Source of the DNA: Drosophila pseudoobscura | Lineage: Eukaryota; Arthropoda; Insecta; Diptera; Drosophilidae | Length of the DNA: 64,000 bases | Assembly: GCF_009870125.1 (NCBI RefSeq) | Contig: NC_046679.1 | Location: 6,572,001-6,636,000, forward strand | Direction of reading: 5' to 3' | Shown here: one piece after another, positions 48,240 through 57,039 of the stretch | Position numbering within the stretch: position 1 is the first letter of the stretch | Layout of the letters: each line of letters starts with the position of its first letter | Notes under the pieces: generated by a model | Database searches by the model: none | Told to the model about the DNA's origin: nothing | What the model saw: the letters and a program-made list of their open reading frames with translations, nothing else | Translations under genes and position numbers: made by a program

Positions 48240-48527
48240 AAGAGAAGACAAACAGCACATCGGAGAAGTCATTCAGTTGCCGTAGCAGTCCATAGCAGAA
48301 ACACCTAAAACCCCATCAAAGCCTATCCCTCAGGCGGTACCAGATTTACGGATTCCAAAAGGCTTTCCTAAAGGACTTTTTGGCAACATATTCGGCCTTT
48401 AGGCGCGTTGGATAGTCATCTCATACTAGCATCGAACAACCCAAATGCAGGCGAAGGGACTGTGTCGGAACCAATAAACAATCTTTCAGCCAAGTTGCTG
48501 AAGATTCTAGCTAAGACTTATATCTAA
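48240..48527 (+). pseudogene. Decayed first member of the tail-motif secreted family
   Basis: A frame ending at 48527 encodes NNLSAKLLKILAKTYI, clearly the C-terminal tail of the family, preceded by PNAGEGTVSEPI. The frame is open back only to about 48373. The sequence before it (IPKGFPKGLFGNIFGL) is in another frame, and no ATG with the usual four-codon first exon follows the TATA box; an ACG stands near the expected spot. Loss of start plus a frameshift suggests a pseudogene. An unrecognised splice pattern or an assembly error could also explain it. Confidence 0.55.
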
Positions 48528-49045
48528 GACGTATATCTCTAAGTATCTTAGTATAACTCTAAGTAGCACCAATTAATAGTGCTTAAAAAAATGTGTGGTA
48601 AAACGCTTTAATATTTAAAGCTTTTATCCCAAAAAAAAAGTATTTATAAGGAATGATATATTCAAAATCTGATACGATTAATAGTCACGCTTATTTAAAG
48701 CACATTTGTACAGTTTATGAGTCTGTGATAATTAAAGTTTCAAACTAAAATCAATATAAATTCTTTTCACTTCGATTTAAATTAGATTACTGATTGATTG
48801 GGGGCATTTCTCCTCCTTCGGCTACACTATGCTACACCACACATTTCCACTGCGAACCAAACCTACTTTTTCTGATCGATTTGAGGCTTTAAAAAAGTTG
48901 AATGATGCAAAATAGAATTACTGAGAATTTCTAAGCCAACATACATTGCATGTGCATAATATGGGCCCCTCTTTTGAGTTTCGCTGATAAAGGATGTTCT
49001 TTTAGCTCCCAAATTCAAGGAGGATGAACATTGTGAGCTCTACGC
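48528..49045. other. Intergenic stretch, nothing recognised
   Basis: AT-rich spacer between the relic and the INE-1-like element, with no coding frame. Confidence 0.4.
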
Positions 49046-49412
49046 TTATACCCGATACTCAATCCGCCAGAGGGCGCACACATTGCACGACGAAGAGTGT
49101 GTGGGAGAGAGACTTTACTGGAATTCTGGATGTGGTCAATCTCTAAGATTCTGCGTTTTTGGTCTTCTTGTAACTTCCAAATTTTAGATGGCACAGACTT
49201 TACTTGATACAGTGTGATATCACAAGAGTCTGGATACAAAATTTCTTTGCTCTAGCTCTTATAGTCTCTGAGAACTAGACGGACAGGGCTCAATCGACTC
49301 TTCTAATGATGCTGATCAGGAATATATATACTTTATGGGGTCGGAAAGGCTTCCTTCTGGGCACAAATCTAATATATCTCAGCCCAATACTCTCTTTGAG
49401 TCTCGGGTATAA
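49046..49412 (-). mobile_element. INE-1/DINE-1-like element, apparently full length
   Basis: The 367-bp segment starts TTATACCCGATACTCAA and its end reads, in reverse complement, TTATACCCGAGACTCAA, so the ends are near-perfect inverted repeats. The interior has TCAATCGACTCTTCTAATGA, TACTTTATGGGGTCGGAAAG and GCTTCCTTCTGGGC, the reverse complement of recognisable INE-1 sequence. It shares CGACGAAGAGTGTGTG with the copy at 32.2-32.7 kb. It sits between the relic and the first intact tail-family gene. Confidence 0.65.
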
Positions 49413-50012
49413 AAATACTGCCCAATGCTGCTAAAGATCTTATTCTGATTATACGATAAGGGAATACAGAAAATTATAGATTTGGTTATGAAGTACCCTC
49501 AATCAATTAAGAACTGAAGACGTTCTAATGTACTATTCAATATGAAATATTTAGCCATGGTTCTGCTGGATATTGATAGCATCGAAAGCAGGGGTTAAAG
49601 GTTTATAAAGCATGTAGATATTTGCTTAGCAACAAGCACAGTACAGGGAATATTTATTGAGTGACACTTATGTAAGTGATATATAATCCATGAATCATGG
49701 TCGCGTGCCAAGTATTGGGTTCAACTATGAAATAAAACATTAATTTATGCAAATATTTAGTTGACATCCGAATGAATCACCAAATTGGAATTGATACACT
49801 TTAAAAAACCATAAAGCCCTGAGGGAATGACAGTGGAATCACGTTCTAAATATATAAATACGATATATAGATCAGGGAACCTACGAAAGAACTCATTGAT
49901 TTTCCCAATCTAAAAAGCAAACGCCCAATGCGAAACTACAGCCCAAGAAGCTGCCCCAGTGAATGAGTCTGGTCTGGGTAATTTTATGCATTTCCATTCC
50001 GACCCGAGGGAA
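49413..50012. other. Spacer upstream of the first intact tail-family gene
   Basis: AT-rich sequence with no coding frame supported. The distal part is presumably promoter/enhancer for the gene at 50062. Confidence 0.35.
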
Positions 50013-50018
50013 TATAAA
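50013..50018 (+). promoter_or_regulatory. TATA box of tail-family gene A
   Basis: TATAAA lies 44 bp before the last base of the leader. The leader contains TCTAAACAGAAC, shared almost exactly with gene B. Confidence 0.7.
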
Positions 50019-50061
50019 AGCTCACTGGCAGGTGGGAAATCTAAACAGAACGCTACAGAAA

Positions 50062-50488
50062 ATGCAATCGATTGTAAGTAGAGATCGTTAACGATCATCG
50101 CAGAGGATAATAATCGACACTTTTTTCACCCTTACAGATTATAGTTTATTTCATTTTGATCAGCATCTTACTTTGGTTGAAGTTAAGTGGGAGTCTTGAG
50201 AGTATCAGTGGCCTGGAAACGACTACAAGTACAGCTAGGGTACCATCACAGGATACTCCATCAGAGATCAACCACCCCAAATCACCAGCCACAAGAGTCT
50301 CAAAGCTATTGACTGTCCTGAAAGGATCTCCAGCTAGGGATAACCTCATTCCACCAACTACTACACCCGCCTTCAACGCCGAGGATACAACCTTCGACTG
50401 CTATTCCCTTTACGGAGATGATTGTTTCCTTGTGCCAGACTTTATCGGACCAAGACTCAGTGCAAAGCTGTTGAAAATTCTCTCGTAG
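50062..50488 (+). CDS. Tail-family gene A: small secreted protein (2 exons)
   Basis: Exons 50062-50073 (MQSI) and 50138-50488 join in phase 0 (ATT|GTAAGT ... TTACAG|ATT), 120 aa. The joined N-terminus, MQSIIIVYFILISILLWLK, is a signal peptide. The middle is Thr/Ser/Pro-rich (TTTSTARVPSQDTPSEI). Two cysteines occur in CYSLYGDDCF just before the tail IGPRLSAKLLKILS at the C-terminus. An internal stretch TRVSKLLTVLKGS resembles the tail. The gene has its own TATA box and lies on the same strand as its paralogues B and C. There is no known domain; the function is unknown. The identical gene structure in three neighbours makes this a confident gene. Confidence 0.8.
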
Positions 50489-50698
50489 CCTTCCAGATTC
50501 CCCAATATGTTCCATCATTTGAATGTTATTTCCCCAAATATACTCAGAATTATTCAACAAACGTCAACGGTATGCATTTATTTAATGATCTTAACCCCCC
50601 GTTCCGATTGGCTGTCATTTAACGCCCATTCAGAAATAGGAGGCCTGTCTGTCTGGCTGGGAATTTCATGGATTTTTAACGATCAATCGAAGCAAAAA
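50489..50698. other. Spacer between tail-family genes A and B
   Basis: A 210-bp spacer that contains the upstream promoter region of gene B and no other frame of interest. Confidence 0.4.
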
Positions 50699-50706
50699 TA
50701 TATAAA
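50699..50706 (+). promoter_or_regulatory. TATA box of tail-family gene B
   Basis: TATATAAA lies 42 bp upstream of the leader end. The following GGGAATTCTAAACAGAAC closely parallels the gene A leader, evidence of a recent shared promoter. Confidence 0.7.
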
Positions 50707-50747
50707 GTCTCTGACGTGAGGGAATTCTAAACAGAACTCAACGGAAA

Positions 50748-51329
50748 ATGCAATCGAATGTAAGTACTGATCTGTTAGTACTGGTAGTTAGTAGCTAAAT
50801 AAACATTTTCCCATTTTAGAAGCTGGTAAATCTTCTCTTTCTGTGCAGCTTTGCCTGTTTGGAGGGGATCTATGCGCATCCTGTAAGTTCTACAACGCCC
50901 CGCTTTCAGATATCTACACTTAAGGATCAAAAAACAACTGAATCGACAGTGCGAAATGATTTAAAAACGAATGGATTAAAGGATATTCAAATAAATACAA
51001 TACCATCAATACAAAAATCAACAAATCTCAAGGGAACAACAGAAAAAACTACACCAATCTACAGAGAAAAATCTACAACAATCTCCACAGAAAAATCAAC
51101 AACAATCTCCACAGAAAAATTTACACCAATCTCCAAAGGAAAATCCATACCAATCTCCAGAGAAAAATCTACACCAATCTTCACAGAAAAATCTACACCA
51201 ATCTCCACAGAAAAATCCACAATTATCACCACAGAATCCACCACTGAAGGACCTGGGTATTCTCAACGAAATCCAACTAAAATAGGACCAAGACTAAGTG
51301 CAACATTACTGAAAGTTCTAACCAAATAA
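50748..51329 (+). CDS. Tail-family gene B: secreted Thr/Ser-repeat protein (2 exons)
   Basis: Exons 50748-50759 (MQSN) and 50820-51329 join in phase 0 (AAT|GTAAGT ... TTTTAG|AAG), 173 aa. The N-terminus MQSNKLVNLLFLCSFACLEG is a signal peptide. Residues ~80-150 are about eight to ten tandem octamers of the type TPISTEKS/TTISTEKS, rich in potential O-glycosylation sites, so the mature protein is probably mucin-like. The C-terminus is IGPRLSATLLKVLTK. There are no cysteines after the signal region. The ATG context, 12-bp first exon, intron position and tail match genes A and C. Function unknown. Confidence 0.8.
51055..51240 (+). repeat. 24-bp coding repeat in gene B
   Basis: Tandem 24-bp units (ACACCAATCTCCACAGAAAA then ATCT) encode STEKSTPI-type octamers in frame, with point variants at the Thr/Ser and Thr/Arg/Lys positions. 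Copy number probably varies between strains. Confidence 0.8.
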
Positions 51330-51330
51330 A
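51325..51330 (+). terminator. Polyadenylation signal overlapping the gene B stop codon
   Basis: AATAAA includes the TAA stop (51327-51329). If used, the 3' UTR would be only ~15-30 bases; no other signal is evident nearby. Confidence 0.4.
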
Positions 51331-51475
51331 AATCTCTAGAGCCCAGACTACACTCTCTAAATCACAGCAAATTCCAACCTACACTCAAAACTATTACAAA
51401 ATACATTCAATAATTGATTGTGAGAGTATTATTCTCTCTGAACCCGTTTGCCCCACTACAACAATTCCATATAGA

Positions 51476-51482
51476 TATAAAA
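51476..51482 (+). promoter_or_regulatory. TATA box of tail-family gene C
   Basis: TATAAAA lies 41 bp before the ATG at 51524. A CTCAGTG initiator-like sequence is at about 51506-51512. Confidence 0.7.
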
Positions 51483-51523
51483 CCCAGCTGCAACTGAGAT
51501 CAGGTCTCAGTGATCGAGTGAAA

Positions 51524-52620
51524 ATGCAGCCGTCTGTAAGTAGAGAATGGCATTCCGCTAGATTTCGATTGAATAGCAATATATCTCGTACATTTAGATG
51601 ATATTTATGCTACTTGGTGGGGTCACCATCGCCAGTTCGTGTGCCATCCCAAATGCTGATCAAACAAAGAATTTCAATGGAAACCAACAGCAGACAAAGT
51701 TACCAGAAGTCTCTATAGATCATCCGAATCCGGAATCAAAGTCCCAGTTGAATGCAGAGGAAGATATCGAACTCTTTCGAATGGTACCACAAAGTACCAC
51801 GATTCCTATAGAGGATCTTGCGCCCACGCGCTCCACCATTTCAAATAGGGAGCAAAAGAAGACTTCTAATGGAAATAATGGCGAGAAAAACATACCAGAA
51901 GTCTCTACAGAGATCACAATACCGGAACCTAAGTCCCAGTTGAATGCAGAGGAAGATATCGAACTCTTTCGAATGGTACCACTGCGTACAAACGTTCCTA
52001 TAGAAGACCTTGCCTCTGAAAAGATTGTGCCTTTGCCCACACGTTCTCCAACGCCTCGAACTTACACCATTTTAAATGGTGAACAAAAGAAGACTTCTAA
52101 TGGAGCTACAGAGATCACAATATCGGAACCTAAGACCCAGTTGAATGCAGAGGAAGATATTGAACTCTTTCGAATGGTACCACAAAGTACCACGATTCCT
52201 AGAGAAGATCTTGGCTTTGAAAAGATTGTGCCTTTGCCCATCCGTTCTCCAACGCCTCGAACTTACACCATTTTAAATGGTGAACAAAAGAAGACTTCTT
52301 CTGAGGAGAATAAGTTACCAGAAGTCGCTACATCGGAACCTAAGACCCAGTTGAATGCAGAGGAAGATATCGAGCTCTTTCGAAGCACTACGATTCGTAA
52401 AGCAGAAAAGATTGTGCCTTTACCCACTCGTTCTCCCACTCCTGGGACTACGATGATCACCTCCACTTCTCATGAAGAAAATCAAGGGACAAAGACAACA
52501 GAAAACATTATGCCTTTACCAATTCCTGGAAATGTTTCGGTCGAGTGTGAGGTCCAGCCATATAGTTTTGGACCTCGTTTGAGTGCACAACTTTTGAAAA
52601 TACTCACAATATTGGGCTAA
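51524..52620 (+). CDS. Tail-family gene C: secreted protein with long internal repeats (2 exons)
   Basis: Exons 51524-51535 (MQPS) and 51598-52620 join in phase 0 (TCT|GTAAGT ... TTTAG|ATG), 344 aa. The signal peptide is MQPSMIFMLLGGVTIASSCA. The body has four imperfect repeats of ~64-70 residues. Each contains SQLNAEEDIELFRMVP and most also EKIVPLPTRSPTPRTYTILN and GEQKKTSNG. Before the end is a Cys (VECEVQPYSF), then the tail FGPRLSAQLLKILTILG. The repeats alternate acidic and Pro/Thr-rich blocks and are not a domain I recognise. The intron position and tail tie it to A and B. Function unknown. Confidence 0.8.
51737..52400 (+). repeat. Four ~200-bp coding repeats in gene C
   Basis: The core CAGTTGAATGCAGAGGAAGA occurs near 51745, 51937, 52138 and 52347, spaced about 192-209 bp. 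All copies are in frame, so unequal exchange can change the protein length by whole repeats. Confidence 0.85.
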
Positions 52621-52650
52621 GAAAACAAAATGTAGTTTATTTTTAAAAAG

Positions 52651-52656
52651 AATAAA
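52651..52656 (+). terminator. Polyadenylation signal of gene C
   Basis: AATAAA lies 30 bp past the stop codon at 52620, implying a very short 3' UTR. Confidence 0.6.
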
Positions 52657-52659
52657 GCA

Positions 52660-53052
52660 TCAAAAACACCAACGTATTATCCCAAAAATGTATAGAATTC
52701 CCTGATATTTCCCCCACACACAGAGCTGTGATGACACAGCACCCCGACATAGATCCACTCTCCAATCAACAGCAATTACTGTCAATCAGCATGATCATGA
52801 TCGTCACGTCGGTGTGTGGGGCCGATGCAATTATTAAATCTAGTCAATAATCATAGCCAATACCTACAGATCTCGCTATATCTATCCTCTAACGGAGGAG
52901 AGTAAATGGTGCGGAGGAAAACTCTCAATTTGCAATGCTATCGACCGGTTAAACCTGTTCCGTAGTGCTCTATAGATTGCCGCAAATAAATAAATATCGT
53001 ATACGAGACGGAAATTTCATTCATTCAGTGCTTTTTAGCATCGGGAACTAGA
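52660..53052. other. Spacer upstream of gene D
   Basis: No coding frame is seen. An AT-rich AATAAATAAATAT stretch near 52985 and a CATTCAGTGC initiator-like sequence near 53023-53032 could form the gene D promoter. Confidence 0.35.
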
Positions 53053-53545
53053 ATGATCAGAACCACTGCAGTGAGTATTACACGATCTGTGAGCTCTTCA
53101 AATACAAAATATAATCTTTCAGTGTCTGTACGTGTCATTGTTATTGATCTGTCTGTCTATCGAAAGGAATGATGGCGCCACAAAAGTGCTCTACGAATTT
53201 CAGTGAGTCTTGCAGTATTTTATTCCCTTCCAATAACCCCAATGATCTGTCCTTAGCATTCGTGAGAGCACAGGCAATCGGGAGGAAAAGGGCGAGCTCA
53301 AAGGTAACTCAACATCCGGTGAAAATGAATCCCGGGCGGAACCCGAACTGATCATCACAGGTAAACGCACTTCCTCTGTGATTCTGCCCGGCTGTGATCC
53401 CACCACTGGGGACTATGTCTACAAGGAGGATGCCACCTATAAGGCGGATAACAGCGGCTACCATGTCAAGTACAATTTCAGCATAGAACCCCTCGAGCTA
53501 GGCACACGTCTCAATGCGAAAACACTCAAAGTATCCGTCGGTTAG
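53053..53545 (+). CDS. Gene D: divergent R&R-like cuticle protein with family tail (3 exons)
   Basis: Exons 53053-53070 (MIRTTA), 53123-53202 and 53257-53545 join through GTGAGT donors and TTTCAG/CTTAG acceptors, 128 aa. The signal peptide reads MIRTTACLYVSLLLICLSIE. The mature part contains KVLYEFQHIRESTG and NREEKGELK, then GDYVYKEDATYKADNSGYHV and KYNF. The order YEF...GELK...Y.Y...Y.AD..GYHV resembles the Rebers-Riddiford chitin-binding region of insect cuticle proteins, with an unusual Cys in LPGCDPTTGD. The C-terminus LGTRLNAKTLKVSVG aligns with the tails of A-C. It is probably a secreted cuticle-associated protein. Confidence 0.7.
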
Positions 53546-54910
53546 CCCATGGATTAGCATTAGAAGAACATGAACTAAATATTTATTATAAATCACCCAC
53601 GCAGACAGAGCCCACAAATGCAGAGAGAAGCTGCGAATAGAATGTCTCCCACATTCTTCTGTACAGTACTATTGCATGTCGCTTGTTCGATTTGTATGTA
53701 TTTTTATATATTTTAAGAGCTTCAACAATGCGATTTTTAAAGTACAAATAATTTTAGCCGATACATGAATCAATTTTCTAAAGGATTATTACATTTTTAA
53801 TACAAATTTTGTATGCCTTATTTTGGCCAATTTTTTAGAAGTATTTCTTCAATTATTGCAATGTTTTTTGTCACACATTTCCCGAATTTTTGAACACAAA
53901 TTTTCACTGTTTATTAAAGAAATAGAATTTATATTGGATGGTCATCAAGTGGCCCCGTCCAAGCCCTCCTCCCGCCCAACCAACCGTAGGGCGCAGGAAA
54001 GATAGATGTTAGACTAATATTTGAGAGAAATTACCATAAACTATACTAAAGGCTACAATAAATTAGCAAAATTGTAGCCCATTCAAAATTTTTTTCCGCC
54101 CCTTTTTTATGTTAACAAGTGCTTTCCAAGCTGTTATAAACAGCTGGCAGCGTTGCCACTAGATTTCTGTGCAAAGTGAAGTTGGCTGCGCCTCACTTTT
54201 CTGCGTAAAATGGCAGCCTCTTGAGGAAATAATTTTGAAAAAGGACCATCGTATATACAATGTTTGTCTTACAAGTAATAATCGTATATATTCTATGAAA
54301 ACCTAGTCTTGGCTCTGCCCCATTTATTTTACAAATGCAAAAACCCCTTACCGTGTGTGAAGTTTCCTTTTGTCTGTCTGGTGATGATTGCTGCTGCTGC
54401 GACTTCTAGTCAACACTTTCCAGTACTTAAGACAAAAACACAGTCGTCTTCTGGGAACTGTCTCAAGTAATGTGTGTTTATGAAAATGATTGTAGAAGAA
54501 AAGCTGTATATCTGCAATGAGAGGGTTGATTAAAGGAAATCATTAGATTAAGACGACAACAAGCCAACGATTAAGTGAGGATAAACAAATTTCAATTTAG
54601 AAACAACCTTGGGGAGGCCCGGAAAACTCATTAACAGCGAGTGGGAGGTGTGGAAGAGCAGAACGCCTGCTACCTTGTGGGTCAAGTGCGAGTAGAGCAA
54701 AGCGTAGAGAGGGGGAAAGAGAGAGAGGGTCAGCCAGCATTTTAGGTCAGAGTCGCGTAATTGAGCTGGTGAGCGAATAATATTCACTGCATCGGTTAAT
54801 GAAACTAATTAACTAATCAAGCGGTCGGTCTCTGGAGGTTGGGGGGGCCCCATCACGATAAGACCCCAGACGGCATCCAGTCAAAAATCGACGCATCTCT
54901 CGATTTGAGC
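53546..54910. other. Intergenic stretch, no gene supported
   Basis: AT-rich DNA downstream of gene D and the upstream region of the first neprilysin-like gene. Short open frames at 53823-54005 and 54548-54787 have no recognisable product. A GGGGGGCCCC patch lies at 54841-54850. Confidence 0.4.
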
Positions 54911-54916
54911 TCAGTT
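54911..54916 (+). promoter_or_regulatory. Initiator-like site of neprilysin-like gene 1
   Basis: TCAGTT matches the fly Inr consensus TCAKTY and lies 60 bp upstream of the ATG. No TATA box is at the right distance. Confidence 0.35.
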
Positions 54917-54975
54917 TCGTTTCGGCAATCATTCGGAGCACACACAGAACAGCAGACAGACTCTCTGAAGATCGA

Positions 54976-57039
54976 ATGGAATACTCTGGAATGCTGCCCT
55001 TGCTGCTGCTGGCAGCCTTCTCTGTGGCTGGGGCTGCAGTGACGCATCCTTTTGCCACCAACTACACGAATGACATCCTGCGCCTGGCCAAGGCGGCCCA
55101 CATCAAGGCCTACATGGGCGAAGATCCGGACAGGGCGTGCGATAACTTTTACGACTTTGCCTGCGGCAATTGGCCGCGTCTGCATCCGGCCAGGATCCAC
55201 AACCACAAGACCAACTATCTGGAGGAGCTCCAGGAGCTGTACATCCGCAAGAGCGCCGATATGCTCAAGAGTTCGGCGCGCAGTGCCGACAGCAGTGCCG
55301 ATCGCATCCTCAAGAACTTCTTCAACTCGTGCTGCCTCCAGGCGAACGACACACGGTCCGCCCTGACGACCGTCCTGCTCGAGGCGACGGACTTCCGCGG
55401 CGGCTGGCCAGAGATTCGAGTGCCCTCGTGGTACCAGTACGAGTACGACTGGCTGAAGGTGGTGGCCACCCTGAAGCGGCAGCTGGGCGTGGACATATTC
55501 ATCGGCCTGGACGTGATAGTCGACTACAAGGAGGAGCATATGCATCGCATCAAGCTCGGTGCCCCCGCGTTGCCGCTGGGGCAGCGTCGCCACTATCTGG
55601 ACGGGCGCTACCAGGGCACACGGGATCTCTACAGGCGTTCGATACAGCAAAAACTGATGCTCTACTTTCCCGAACAGTCCAAGCAATGGCTGAAGGAGGT
55701 CTCGGAGCAGGTGCTCGGCATTGAGGAGCAGCTGGCCCAGGGCTTGCCCCACAATGCGGCGCTCACGCTCGAGCAGACGACGCGCCAGCGTACGGCGGCC
55801 GACATGAAGTCCGCCTACGGTAGCTACGTGGACATAAGCCGCTACCTGCAGCTGATCTTCAGCGACACTCTGTACGTGGACATCTACGAGACGCCCGAGG
55901 ACTATCTGTCCAATCTGGTGGACGTGATCCGCGGCACGCCCAAGCTGCATCTGGCCAACTACACCATCTGGCGGACACTAGACTTTTTGGATGCGGCAAG
56001 GATACCGCAATCCGTGCAGCCCGATATCTGGTGCATCAAGCTCACGCAGCGGCACTTCCCCCAGCAGCTCGAGAGCCTGTTCCACAGGAACTACAACAAC
56101 ATGCAGATGATCAACGAGCTGCAGTCGACGTGGACGGACATCAAGCGGGTCTTTCGCGAGGATCTGCAGGCTTCGGAGAGGCTGCACTGGCTCTCGCAGG
56201 AGACGCGCCAGAAGGCCATCTCGAAGCTGGAGTCGCTGCAGCTGCAGTTTCGATCGCACGACGATCAACAGCTGATCCGCAAGCTGCACGGCCTCCAGCT
56301 GCAGGCCAAACAGTTCTACCCGAATCTCCTGGCCGTCCTGCAGTGGGAGACACAGCGGCGGCTGGCCAAACTGATGCAGGATCCTGTGGCGGAGGATCGG
56401 GTGCTGCACAAGCTGCCGCACTACGAACTGAAGAGCAACAAGATCCAGGTGCCCATCACCTTTCTGCAGGCACGCTTCTTCTGGGATCCGGCCTATCCGA
56501 ATGCCCTGAAGTACGGCACACTGGGCGTGCTCCTGGCCCGCCAAATGCTGCACGGTTTCGACGGTGAGGGCAGGCGTTACGACGCCCATGGCTATCAGAA
56601 CAACTGGTGGGATTACACGTCGGAGAGCTCGTATGCCCGTCGGAGTCAGTGCTTCCAGGAGCAGTACGCCATCTTTGTGCAGTACCGGGAGAAACCGGTG
56701 CAGGATAAGCAGCTCCTGCGTCGCATTGTGGCCGACAATGGGGCCTTGGACATTGCCTATCGGGCGTACACCAAGTGGCTAAAGAACTCCGCGGAGACCA
56801 TGGCCAGCTATCAGCGGGAACGCCTTCCCCTGCTGGACTACTCGAACCTGCAGCTGTTTTACCTGGCCTATGCGCAGCTCTACTGCTCGGACTATCCGGA
56901 GACCCTGGAGCGGTACGAGGAGCTGCCCGAACAGCTGCGCATCAATGCGGCTCTGTCCAACTCGCAGCAGTTCACGAATGCCTACAGCTGCTCCAGCGGT
57001 TCCGCGCTGAATGCTCGCTTCAAGTGTACCCTTTACTAG
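54976..57039 (+). CDS. Neprilysin-like M13 protein 1, catalytically inactive
   Basis: Intronless, 687 aa. Signal peptide MEYSGMLPLLLLAAFSVAGA; no transmembrane anchor beyond it, so probably secreted. The M13 N-terminal domain starts at RACDNFYDFACGNWPR. The C-terminal peptidase region ends with the family pattern CSSGSALNARFKCTLY. The zinc motif HExxH is replaced by RQMLH (residues 522-526): the first His and the catalytic Glu are lost. The downstream ExxAD ligand motif reads RIVAD (583-587), losing the Glu ligand. LRINAALSN corresponds to the FRVxGxxxN region. Family: neprilysin-like (Nepl) secreted paralogues, numerous in Drosophila. It cannot hydrolyse peptides by the usual mechanism; binding or decoy roles are inference. 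Confidence 0.9.
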   Translation: MEYSGMLPLLLLAAFSVAGAAVTHPFATNYTNDILRLAKAAHIKAYMGEDPDRACDNFYDFACGNWPRLHPARIHNHKTNYLEELQELYIRKSADMLKSSARSADSSADRILKNFFNSCCLQANDTRSALTTVLLEATDFRGGWPEIRVPSWYQYEYDWLKVVATLKRQLGVDIFIGLDVIVDYKEEHMHRIKLGAPALPLGQRRHYLDGRYQGTRDLYRRSIQQKLMLYFPEQSKQWLKEVSEQVLGIEEQLAQGLPHNAALTLEQTTRQRTAADMKSAYGSYVDISRYLQLIFSDTLYVDIYETPEDYLSNLVDVIRGTPKLHLANYTIWRTLDFLDAARIPQSVQPDIWCIKLTQRHFPQQLESLFHRNYNNMQMINELQSTWTDIKRVFREDLQASERLHWLSQETRQKAISKLESLQLQFRSHDDQQLIRKLHGLQLQAKQFYPNLLAVLQWETQRRLAKLMQDPVAEDRVLHKLPHYELKSNKIQVPITFLQARFFWDPAYPNALKYGTLGVLLARQMLHGFDGEGRRYDAHGYQNNWWDYTSESSYARRSQCFQEQYAIFVQYREKPVQDKQLLRRIVADNGALDIAYRAYTKWLKNSAETMASYQRERLPLLDYSNLQLFYLAYAQLYCSDYPETLERYEELPEQLRINAALSNSQQFTNAYSCSSGSALNARFKCTLY

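Noticed and set aside
48113..48295. 60-codon frame over the TATA box at 48187
   Set aside because: The ATG lies upstream of the promoter element of the family relic, and the product has no family feature.
54853..55950. A 365-codon antisense frame over neprilysin-like gene 1
   Set aside because: Shadow of the coding strand caused by codon bias; no conserved feature.
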